IMG/VR virus record: IMGVR_UViG_3300025466_000181
Coordinates: 1-23,399 of that record
DNA length: 23,399 nt
Source of the DNA: a virus
Reading direction: 5' to 3' (one strand)
This document shows, piece by piece, positions 16,674-23,399 of the stretch; positions within the stretch are counted from its first letter, which is position 1; each line of letters starts with the position of its first letter. The notes under the pieces are model-generated. The model worked only from the letters and a program-made list of their open reading frames with translations, had not been told where the DNA came from and did no database searches. The position numbers and the translations under genes were made by a program.

Positions 16674-19466
16674 ATGTCAAAAAAGTTTTTAGTTAATATT
16701 AATATGGGTGGCAATCAAATTGTTAGCCCAGTATTGAATAATCCAGTAATCTTTGGATACTCAGCAAATCAGGCAAACGTAACTGGTGCAATGTACTACA
16801 ACACCACTACAAACATGCTTAATTATTATAACGGAACTTCTTGGGTAGCACTTACAACAGGTAGTAGTGCAGTAACAGCATTGAATTCATTTACTGGATC
16901 AGTCACAATTGCTGGGACATCTAACCAAATTGCTGTATCAAGTGCAACAAATACAATTACCCTTTCTCTTCCTTCAAATGTAACTCTTCCAGGAAAGACA
17001 ACTCTTACTGCTTCTACAACTTCTGGATCATCTCTTAATATCCCAGCAGCAACTTCTGCACCTTCTTCACCAGCAGTTGGAGATATTTGGACAACTGCAT
17101 CAACAGGTGCAAATATTCTTTATTACAATGGTGCTACAAAGACTGTAGCATTCACAGATTCTAATATAACAGGATCAGCAGGAAGCGTAGCTAATTCACT
17201 TACTATTGGCAATGGATTAACAGTAGCAGGTCCATATAACGGTTCTGCAGCAGTGACTGTTAGCTTGCCTTCAACAATTACGGCGGGATCAGTAGGTTCT
17301 TCCTCTGCAATTCCAGTAATTACTTATGATACTTATGGTCGTATTACTGCTGTATCTACAGCATCAATTAGCTCTTCAATTTCACTTGCTGGTCAAACAG
17401 GAACTGGTTCTGTTTCAACTGGAGGAACACTTACAATTACAAATGGAAGTGGAATTACAACATCTGCTTCTGGTTCTACATTTACTATTACAAACTCAGG
17501 TGTTCTTTCTGTTAATGGTTCAACAGGTGCAGTAACAGGTATTGCAACTTTGGCATCACCAACATTTACTGGAACTGTAACAGCACCATCATCAGGTATT
17601 GTTTATCCAGGATCAACTTCTGGTCAGTCAATTCTTGCAGCTCCAGCTACAGCAGGAACAAATACTGCAATTACATTGCCTTCATCTGCAGGTACACTTG
17701 CACTAAATAATCAAACATTTTATATTGGTTCAACTGCAATTACAATAAATCAAGGAACAGGAACTATATCATCAATTTCTGGTCTTTCAATTACTGGAAA
17801 TGCGGGAACTGCAACAACGCTAGCAACAAATAGAAATATTAATGGTGTAAGCTTTAATGGTTCAGCAGATATTACTGTAAAAGCCTCTACAACATATGCT
17901 TTGACAATTGGAACAGGACTTTCAGGAACATCATTTGACGGCTCTAGTGCAGTTACAATTGCAAATACTGGCGTATTAAGTATTGCGGGTACTACAAACC
18001 AGGTGGTTGCATCAGCATCAACTGGGGCGGTTACACTAAGTCTTCCACAGTCAATTGCAACAACATCTTCTCCAACATTTTCAATGATTACAATTAGTGG
18101 AACAACTACTAATGCTACAGATGTTGCTACAAAGGCTTATGTTGATTCTATTAAATCAGGATTTAATTTACACACTGCAGCTGAAGCAGCATCAACAACA
18201 GACCTTACTACTTTGGGAACTTGGGGAACTGTAACATATGCAAATGGTACTTCAGGTGTAGGAGCAACACTTACTCCAGCAAATAATGGAACATTTGTTC
18301 TTGATAATTACACTCCAGATCAATATGATCGTGTGCTTATTAAAAATCAAACTACTGCTACACAAAACGGTATTTATATTTTAACAGCCACTGGTTCTGG
18401 TTCTTCTAAATGGACACTTACTCGTGCATCTGATTATGATAACAGCGTTGCTGGAGAAATTCAGCCAGGAGACCTAGTTTATATTGCAGTAAATACTTCT
18501 GAATACACAATAACTCCAGTAAACAATAATACTTCATGGGTAATGAATAATCAGGGAACTGGAACAAATCAGTCAATTGTAATTGGAACAGATTCTATTA
18601 CATTTGCTCAGTTCTCAGGTCCAGGAACAATAACAGGCGGAACTGGAATTACTGTTTCAGGTAATACAGTATCAATTACTGCAATTAACCCAACATCTAC
18701 AACAGATACTTCAACAAAAGGTATTGTTTCAGGACTTACTGTTAATACTCAAGGTCAAGTAACTGCACAAACTACAACAACGCTTGGAACTGAATTTACA
18801 AATGCTTCAGGAACAATTAATATTGCAAGTGCAGGAATTTCTGATAGTAAATTGGCTACAATTACCACATCAGGTAAAGTTGCTAACTCTGCTACAACAG
18901 CAACATCTGCAAATACAGCATCAGCAATTGTTGCAAGAGACTCATCAGGTAACTTTGTAGCTGGAACAATTACGGCAGCATTAACTGGAAATGCTTCAAC
19001 TGCAACAACGCTAGCTACACCAAGAGCAATAAATGGTGTTAACTTTGATGGTTCTGCAGGAATTACAATTACTGCAAATACTACAAATGCTCTGTCGTTT
19101 GGAACTGGACTTGCCCTATCAACTGGAACAACATTTAATGGTGGAACTGCTTCACAGACACTAAACTATTCAACTGGAACAACTACTCAAACTGGTTCGG
19201 GAGTTTCTGGTGGAACTTATTCTTATGCCACACAAAAGCAAGTTGCAACCATTACTGGAAATGGATCTCTAACTTCATTCGCAGTAAACCACAACCTAAA
19301 TTCACAAGATATTCAAATTCAAGTTTATCAAACATCTGCAACTCCAGATACTCAGTATTCTGAGGTTGAAGTTGATATTGTAAGGACTTCTACATCTGTT
19401 GTAACAGTTACATTTGCAACTGCTCCAGCATCTGGCGTTACTTATAACGTAGTTATGGTTGGATAA
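16674..19466 (+). CDS. 930-aa tail fibre protein
   Basis: A long, Ser/Thr/Gly-rich fibre. The N-terminus NINMGGNQIVSPVLNNPV resembles virion-attachment ends of other fibres. Repeated beta segments follow, including two copies of a T-L-A-T-x-R-x-I-N-G-V-x-F block (residues about 380 and 780). Near residues 480-650 a globular insert starts at ATDVATKAYVDSI and continues with NGIYILTATGSGSSKWTLTR and GDLVYIAV, a domain met in many phage fibres. The C-terminal 75 residues (TITGNGSLTSFAVNHNLNSQ...SGVTYNVVMVG) form a terminal beta domain likely for trimer tip or receptor contact. AGGGGGAT precedes the ATG. Confidence 0.87.
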   Translation: MSKKFLVNINMGGNQIVSPVLNNPVIFGYSANQANVTGAMYYNTTTNMLNYYNGTSWVALTTGSSAVTALNSFTGSVTIAGTSNQIAVSSATNTITLSLPSNVTLPGKTTLTASTTSGSSLNIPAATSAPSSPAVGDIWTTASTGANILYYNGATKTVAFTDSNITGSAGSVANSLTIGNGLTVAGPYNGSAAVTVSLPSTITAGSVGSSSAIPVITYDTYGRITAVSTASISSSISLAGQTGTGSVSTGGTLTITNGSGITTSASGSTFTITNSGVLSVNGSTGAVTGIATLASPTFTGTVTAPSSGIVYPGSTSGQSILAAPATAGTNTAITLPSSAGTLALNNQTFYIGSTAITINQGTGTISSISGLSITGNAGTATTLATNRNINGVSFNGSADITVKASTTYALTIGTGLSGTSFDGSSAVTIANTGVLSIAGTTNQVVASASTGAVTLSLPQSIATTSSPTFSMITISGTTTNATDVATKAYVDSIKSGFNLHTAAEAASTTDLTTLGTWGTVTYANGTSGVGATLTPANNGTFVLDNYTPDQYDRVLIKNQTTATQNGIYILTATGSGSSKWTLTRASDYDNSVAGEIQPGDLVYIAVNTSEYTITPVNNNTSWVMNNQGTGTNQSIVIGTDSITFAQFSGPGTITGGTGITVSGNTVSITAINPTSTTDTSTKGIVSGLTVNTQGQVTAQTTTTLGTEFTNASGTINIASAGISDSKLATITTSGKVANSATTATSANTASAIVARDSSGNFVAGTITAALTGNASTATTLATPRAINGVNFDGSAGITITANTTNALSFGTGLALSTGTTFNGGTASQTLNYSTGTTTQTGSGVSGGTYSYATQKQVATITGNGSLTSFAVNHNLNSQDIQIQVYQTSATPDTQYSEVEVDIVRTSTSVVTVTFATAPASGVTYNVVMVG
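17792..17870 (+). repeat. Fibre repeat, copy 1 (pairs with 18982-19060)
   Basis: About 75 bases encoding a TGNAGTATTLATNRNINGVSF-type segment are repeated at about 18982-19060 within the same gene. Copy 2 reads TGNASTATTLATPRAINGVN. The two copies differ mostly at third codon positions, consistent with an old internal duplication that could recombine and shorten or lengthen the fibre. Confidence 0.7.
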
Positions 19467-19490
19467 CTAATTAAATAGTTTAAAATCGGG

Positions 19491-19520
19491 GGATTAGGGT
19501 AAATCCTAGTTCCCTTGATT
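19491..19520 (+). terminator. Weak terminator-like hairpin after the 930-aa fibre
   Basis: GGATT (19491-19495) pairs with AATCC (19502-19506), followed by TAGTTCCCTTGATTTTT. The stem is only 5 bp, so this is tentative. Confidence 0.28.
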
Positions 19521-19532
19521 TTTCCCTAGTGA

Positions 19533-19538
19533 TATAAT
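19533..19538 (+). promoter_or_regulatory. -10 box before the 434-aa fibre gene
   Basis: TATAAT sits ten bases before ATG 19548, with AGGAG in between. If transcription starts seven bases past the box, most of that ribosome-binding site would be outside the mRNA, so either the start is unusual or read-through from upstream is used. No -35 seen. Confidence 0.4.
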
Positions 19539-19547
19539 AGGAGTAAT

Positions 19548-20852
19548 ATGACAAAAGTATTTAGAGCCAATGCCACCCTACCAATAGTTATTGCAACTGG
19601 AGGAGATGGAAGCAACTCAAGTATACAAGCCACTGGATATAATCAGCGTGGTGGGGTTGGATATCACGGCTTTCTTCAGGCTACAAATACATACTCATCA
19701 GCTACAAACCCAAATAAGTATTTTAGAATAAATTCAACTGGAAACTTGCAAATTATAAATAGTGGATATACTGCTACATTATTTGATCTAACAGATGCAG
19801 GTGCTTTAACAGTTCCATCAACAGTAACTGCTTCAGGTTTTGCAATCCCTGGTGGTACATCAGCTCAGTATTTATTGGCAAACGGAACAACAGGTTCTGT
19901 ATCCACTTACACCCCTCCGCTTACTTTCACTGCCCTTTCAACAGGATTTTCTATTGCTGGAGGAACAACTTCTAAAACTTTAACTATAAATAATACATTG
20001 ACATTAGCAGGTACAGATAGTACAACAATGACATTCCCTGCAACTTCTGATACTTTGGCAGGATTAGGAACAACGCAAACTTTTACAGCAGCGCAAACAA
20101 TCGCGCCAACATCCACAAGTGTTGTTCCACTTACCATAAATTTACCTTCTGGTTCATCTCAAAACCTAATAAACTTACAAAATCAAGGGTCAACATATTT
20201 TTCTGTTGCAGCTTTTGGTTATACAACCATTGTTGGTGGATTTAGTTCTGGAAGCTCCAGCGCAGTAAACTCTACCAACGCAACTACGCCAATTTTTAAG
20301 GTAAAAAATGCAGCATCTCAAACTGCCGATATTCAACAAAATCTGAACTCATCAAATACAGTCCTTTCAGGAACAAATGCCGCTGGACAGATATACGCAG
20401 GAACAAATGCCGCTGTCGTTGGCAATACCTCTACCAACCTCACCTCTGCCGCATACACATCTGCCACAGTCGCAGTCTTTACCTATGGCGGAACTTCACT
20501 TATAGCAGCAGGTCAGACCGTGACGGTGGCTGGTGTAACTGGCGGAACTTACAATGGAACATGGCAAGTTCAATCACAAACAACAACAACTTTTACAGTT
20601 TATTCAAGCACATCTGCATTTACTAACGTTGCAGGTACAGGCGGAACTGTTCAAATTTCTCCTACCCTATCTGCTACAGCAAATACCTCTGCAACTACCC
20701 CAGTTATTGTAAAAGCAGCAACATCTCAAACAGCCAACCTTACAGAATGGCAAAGTCCATCAGGCTCAGTGCTTTCAGCAATTGATAGCTCAGGGAATTT
20801 TACAAAGGGCGACGGTGCTCAACTAATAATAGCAAGTCAGATGTTTAGTTAA
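19548..20852 (+). CDS. 434-aa mosaic tail fibre protein
   Basis: A beta-rich, Thr/Ser-rich fibre. Residues about 245-290 and 383-428 are two related repeats (TTPIFKVKNAASQTAD and TTPVIVKAATSQTANL, each followed by a Q/S-rich stretch). Between them lies a separate beta-sandwich module (about 295-375; TYGGTSLIAAGQTVTVAGV, then YNGTWQVQSQTTTTFTVYSS) of a type common in phage fibres. The DNA of that module uses more C- and G-ending codons than its flanks and is preceded by an 18-base direct repeat (20368-20385, 20398-20415), which suggests domain insertion. AGGAG precedes the ATG. Confidence 0.85.
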   Translation: MTKVFRANATLPIVIATGGDGSNSSIQATGYNQRGGVGYHGFLQATNTYSSATNPNKYFRINSTGNLQIINSGYTATLFDLTDAGALTVPSTVTASGFAIPGGTSAQYLLANGTTGSVSTYTPPLTFTALSTGFSIAGGTTSKTLTINNTLTLAGTDSTTMTFPATSDTLAGLGTTQTFTAAQTIAPTSTSVVPLTINLPSGSSQNLINLQNQGSTYFSVAAFGYTTIVGGFSSGSSSAVNSTNATTPIFKVKNAASQTADIQQNLNSSNTVLSGTNAAGQIYAGTNAAVVGNTSTNLTSAAYTSATVAVFTYGGTSLIAAGQTVTVAGVTGGTYNGTWQVQSQTTTTFTVYSSTSAFTNVAGTGGTVQISPTLSATANTSATTPVIVKAATSQTANLTEWQSPSGSVLSAIDSSGNFTKGDGAQLIIASQMFS

Positions 20853-20857
20853 AGGTA

Positions 20858-20866
20858 TGGTATAAT
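20858..20866 (+). promoter_or_regulatory. Extended -10 promoter, leaderless small structural gene
   Basis: TGGTATAAT (TGN plus TATAAT) ends eight bases before ATG 20874 and six bases after the previous stop, with no Shine-Dalgarno sequence, again fitting a leaderless transcript. Confidence 0.52.
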
Positions 20867-20873
20867 ATAAAAC

Positions 20874-21248
20874 ATGGCAACTTATAGCAAACAAACATTA
20901 CAGCCAACATCAGGAACTTCAACTTCTGGTATTCCAATTCCTGTGGCGGGAACTACTTCAGCATCCCCTACAACTATTCATACTACACAGAATTCAGCTA
21001 CAGCATTTGATGAAGTTTGGTTATATGCTACAAATATAGATACTGTTGCTAGAACTTTAACAATTCAAATTGGTGGGTCTTCTGTTGTAAATCAGATTCA
21101 ACAAACAATTCCCGCCAACTCTGGGTTAACTCTTATAATTCCAGGGCTTATTCTTGCGGGGACGGGATCTGCTGGAAATACAGTAACAGCATACGCGTCA
21201 GTAACAAACGTTGTAAACATCTCAGGCTATGTAAACCGAGTCGCATAA
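20874..21248 (+). CDS. 124-aa small virion structural protein (putative)
   Basis: After a flexible Thr/Ser/Pro-rich N-terminus, the sequence FDEVWLYATNIDTVARTLTI, then NSGLTLIIPGLILAG and NISGYVNRVA, looks like a compact beta-sandwich found near fibre genes in several phages. A virion accessory or fibre-tip protein is likely, but I cannot name the family. The stop overlaps the next ATG (TAATG), so it is coupled to the glycine-rich adhesin gene. Confidence 0.75.
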   Translation: MATYSKQTLQPTSGTSTSGIPIPVAGTTSASPTTIHTTQNSATAFDEVWLYATNIDTVARTLTIQIGGSSVVNQIQQTIPANSGLTLIIPGLILAGTGSAGNTVTAYASVTNVVNISGYVNRVA

Positions 21249-22177
21249 TGGCAGAGGGATTTAAGCGCGGAGAAGTTGGCTCACAGGTCAATTCATGGAT
21301 GCCATCTACTAACACAGTTACACCAAGCGGATTCACTTCTTCAATCGCGCCCTTTGGCTTACAATTACAACAAACAATCAACGCTGGAACTACCTCAGTC
21401 ACAATCCCTGCTGGTATCACATTTGTTTATGCCATCGCAGTTGGTGGTGGCGGTGGTGGTGGAACTTACGGCGGTGGTTCATCTTCAGGTGGCGGTGCTG
21501 GCGGTATTTCTTGGGGCTGGACTATTGCCACATCTTCTTGTGTTGTCGGTTCTGGTGGCGCGGCTAACGCTATTGGTGGATACACACGCTATGGAAATGT
21601 TATTGCAGGTGGCGGCGGTGGTGGCAGTACAGCAGGTGGCGTTGCTGGAACGGTTGGTTCAGGCGCATCAGGCGGTGGATTCAATACGGCTTCTGGTGGT
21701 GCTTTAGGTGCAACAAATTATTGGGGATTACCTGGCGGTTCATCAACTTCTGGATTTGCAAGTGGCGGGGCAGGTGGAACAGGAAGCACTACTGGAACTG
21801 CAACAAACGGTGGTAACGGAATTTCTGGCGGTGGTGGTGGCGGTTCACAAAATGCTTCTGCAACTGTTGTTGGCGGTAATGGCGGTTCAGGATTTATTGG
21901 CGGTGGTGGTGGTGGTGCTGGTACTTCAACTGGTTCTCGCACGGGCGGCAATGGTGGTTCTGGTGTAAACATTTTTACAGGAGCTTCATATACTGGCGGC
22001 AATGGCTCTAGTGGAACAAATGCTAACGGTGCTGCTGGTGGTGGTGCAGGCATTTTAGGAAATGGCAATGCCGCATCAGGAACTACTGGTGGGGCTGGTG
22101 GACTTGGTGGCGGAGGCGGTGGCGGTGGAGTTACTGGTGGTGCTGGTGGCAACGGAATCCTTTACCTTTACTATTAG
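21248..22177 (+). CDS. 309-aa glycine-rich adhesin (tail tip), copy 1
   Basis: Residues 1-70 are a beta-rich base with GLQLQQTINAGTTSVTIPAG then VYAIAVGGGGGGG. The remaining 240 residues consist largely of glycine runs broken by short variable loops, ending GGNGILYLYY. This architecture recalls polyglycine-II sandwich adhesins such as Salmonella phage S16 gp38, where the loops between Gly runs contact the receptor. It is paralogous to the next gene (same base motif and -YLYY/-FLYY end). Initiation is coupled to the previous gene. The long antisense proline-rich frame here is a shadow. Confidence 0.84.
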   Translation: MAEGFKRGEVGSQVNSWMPSTNTVTPSGFTSSIAPFGLQLQQTINAGTTSVTIPAGITFVYAIAVGGGGGGGTYGGGSSSGGGAGGISWGWTIATSSCVVGSGGAANAIGGYTRYGNVIAGGGGGGSTAGGVAGTVGSGASGGGFNTASGGALGATNYWGLPGGSSTSGFASGGAGGTGSTTGTATNGGNGISGGGGGGSQNASATVVGGNGGSGFIGGGGGGAGTSTGSRTGGNGGSGVNIFTGASYTGGNGSSGTNANGAAGGGAGILGNGNAASGTTGGAGGLGGGGGGGGVTGGAGGNGILYLYY

Positions 22178-22185
22178 GAGATAAA

Positions 22186-23025
22186 ATGACAACATCTATT
22201 TATAACAACTCATCATTTAGTGATTCTCCTTATGGACTAAAACTACAACAAACCTTTTCTAGTGCTGGTACTTTCTCAGTAACAATCCCAACTGGAATTC
22301 TACGAGTCTATGCAGTCTGCATTGGTGGCGGCGGTGCTGGTTCTACTCAAACTACTGGCGGTGGCGGTGGCGGTGGAGCAGGTGGGTATTCCGCAGGGTG
22401 GACTTACATCTCTAACACGGTAACTGTCGGAGCAGGTGGAGCAGGAACTTCAACTGCTGGTGCAGGAAATAACGGCAATCCAAGTATTTATGGAATGGTA
22501 TTTGCTGGCGGTGGTTCAGGTGGCTTGAATGGAACTGGTGGCGGTGCTGGTGGCGGTGCAACAACTCCAACTGGTAACACTTCTGCTATTTCTTACACTG
22601 GCGCACCTATTGCAACCGCAGGTGTTACTGGCTATGCAGGCGGTGGTGGTAATTCAGGTACTGCTGGTTCAGCAGGTGTTTCACAAGGCGGCGGTGGCGG
22701 TCTTGCAGGTGCTACAGGTACTCAAACTGCTAATGGTGGCGGCAGAGGACTTATCTGCGGCGGTGGCGGTGCAGTAGGAACGGCAGGTACAGGCACAGGT
22801 GGAGCAGGTGGAACTGGTGATTTTTACGCAGGCGGAAATGGCTCAACTGGAACTGGTACAACTTTTGGTGGTGGCGGAGGCGGTGCTGGTTACACAGGCG
22901 CAGGAGCCAATGCTTCAGCAAATAACGGCGGTAACGGCGGCTCTGGCGGAGGTGGTGGAGGCGGTGCTTCTACTAACGGAACTGCTGGCAATGGCGGTAA
23001 CGGCGTTGTCTTTCTTTACTACTAA
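22186..23025 (+). CDS. 279-aa glycine-rich adhesin (tail tip), copy 2
   Basis: Same plan as the upstream gene: PYGLKLQQTFSSAGTFSVTI base, then VYAVCIGGGGAGS, long Gly runs with variable loops (for example NTSAISYTGAPIATAGVTGY) and the end GGNGVVFLYY. The bases of the two proteins align closely while the loops differ, the pattern expected of duplicated receptor-binding proteins under diversifying selection. TTAGGAGAT lies upstream of ATG 22186, eight bases past the previous stop. Confidence 0.84.
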   Translation: MTTSIYNNSSFSDSPYGLKLQQTFSSAGTFSVTIPTGILRVYAVCIGGGGAGSTQTTGGGGGGGAGGYSAGWTYISNTVTVGAGGAGTSTAGAGNNGNPSIYGMVFAGGGSGGLNGTGGGAGGGATTPTGNTSAISYTGAPIATAGVTGYAGGGGNSGTAGSAGVSQGGGGGLAGATGTQTANGGGRGLICGGGGAVGTAGTGTGGAGGTGDFYAGGNGSTGTGTTFGGGGGGAGYTGAGANASANNGGNGGSGGGGGGGASTNGTAGNGGNGVVFLYY

Positions 23026-23034
23026 GGAGCAATA

Positions 23035-23187
23035 ATGAATTACAGATACGAATATCTTTCAACCTGTTGTAATACAGGCTACATGGAGACACGCAATGAA
23101 AATGACCCACAGGTTAATACCGTATGCGTTCAATGTGGGCAGGGCGGTTACGAGCTAGTCAATCAAACTCTTATTTCAGGAGAATAA
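23035..23187 (+). CDS. 50-aa Zn-ribbon-like mini-protein
   Basis: MNYRYEYLSTCCNTGYMETR followed by VCVQCGQGGYELV: Cys11/Cys12 and Cys31-x2-Cys34 give a plausible zinc ribbon. AAGGAGC precedes ATG 23035 by six bases, and the next gene starts immediately after its TAA (TAAATG). It is wedged between fibre genes, so it may be a chaperone or assembly factor for them; this is inference from position. Confidence 0.72.
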   Translation: MNYRYEYLSTCCNTGYMETRNENDPQVNTVCVQCGQGGYELVNQTLISGE

Positions 23188-23399
23188 ATGTCACAGTTAA
23201 TGTATTACGACACAGTTTCAGGGCAGTGGTTGCCTGTCGTAGTTGGGGCGCAAGGATTAACTGGCACACAGGGTACATCTGGGCTACAAGGAGCTCAAGG
23301 CACTAGTGGTCTTCAAGGTACAGCTGGTAGCCAAGGAACTACAGGTTTACAGGGCGTACAGGGCATACAGGGCGTACAGGGAACAACTGGTGCGACAGG
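23188..23399 (+). CDS. Collagen-like fibre protein, truncated at the window end
   Basis: MSQLMYYDTVSGQWLPVVVG is followed by Gly-X-Q/T triplets (GAQGLTGTQGTSGLQGAQGT and onward) that continue to the last base. Only the first 70 residues are present. Gln is common in the Y position, as in other phage collagen-like repeats. It should form a trimeric rod linking a virion anchor to a distal domain beyond the window. CAGGAGAAT provides the ribosome-binding site. Confidence 0.82.
   Translation, partial: MSQLMYYDTVSGQWLPVVVGAQGLTGTQGTSGLQGAQGTSGLQGTAGSQGTTGLQGVQGIQGVQGTTGAT

Noticed and set aside
21718-22152. Proline-rich 144-aa frame on the minus strand
   Set aside because: It is the complement of glycine codons (GGN to CCN) in the adhesin gene, with no ribosome-binding site or promoter.
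23124-23306. 60-aa plus-strand frame across the Zn-ribbon and collagen-like genes
   Set aside because: It runs over the well-supported stop-start junction at 23185-23190, has no ribosome-binding site, and is not collagen-like in this frame.

Overview
This AT-rich window looks like part of a tailed double-stranded DNA phage genome. It combines a dense block of very small early-type genes (DUF932 and Gp88 families plus many Cys-rich or acidic mini-proteins), a class II ribonucleotide reductase, a freestanding HNH endonuclease, cell-wall enzymes and a long run of tail-fibre, collagen-like and glycine-rich adhesin genes. I infer an actinobacterial host, mainly because eight early promoters match the layout of the mycobacterial RecA-independent (PafBC-dependent) DNA-damage promoter. 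No integrase, portal, terminase or capsid gene is visible in this window.

Layout. (1) Bases 1-7,013, minus strand: about 23 small genes in eight short, translationally coupled transcription units. Each unit is headed by a near-identical promoter: TGTCAG, ten bases, then a TANNNT -10 box preceded by TGN. Five of the boundaries between units also carry a repeated inverted-repeat module (arms TTGACAA/TTGTCAAG, centre TGCGCA). (2) 7,014-8,106, minus: a 231-aa unknown protein, possibly N-terminally extended in a frame without a normal start codon, and a 39-aa basic protein. (3) 8,149-9,066, plus: a family 61-like glycosyltransferase expressed from a divergent, overlapping and apparently leaderless promoter. 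(4) 9,008-11,893, minus: an operon led by a secreted lysozyme/transglycosylase-like protein, then a zinc-type mini-protein, a permuted papain-fold enzyme, a methyltransferase and two small genes. One of the small genes contains a perfect 16-bp bacterial parS site. (5) 11,894-12,213: an intergenic stretch with divergent promoters and no gene. (6) 12,214-15,893, plus: a GT-B glycosyltransferase, adenosylcobalamin-dependent ribonucleotide reductase (nrdJ) and an HNH endonuclease, ending at a terminator. (7) 15,960-23,399, plus: baseplate or fibre-type proteins, a 930-aa fibre, a 434-aa mosaic fibre, a small structural protein, two tandem glycine-rich adhesins, a Zn-ribbon mini-protein and a collagen-like protein cut off by the window end.

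How the parts may work together. The small early genes would be switched on together, perhaps by a host WYL-type activator that senses DNA damage. NrdJ would supply deoxynucleotides for replication. The secreted lysozyme-like and papain-like proteins may act on the envelope. The fibre and adhesin genes build the receptor-binding apparatus, and the two glycosyltransferases may decorate virion or host surface structures.

The most unusual signals are the consensus chromosomal-type parS inside a coding gene, the eight-fold -26/-10 promoter regulon, the inverted-repeat modules, and a roughly ten-fold excess of GGCGGG/CCCGCC hexamers (23 by hand count). Family assignments come from recognition of motifs; no database search was possible.
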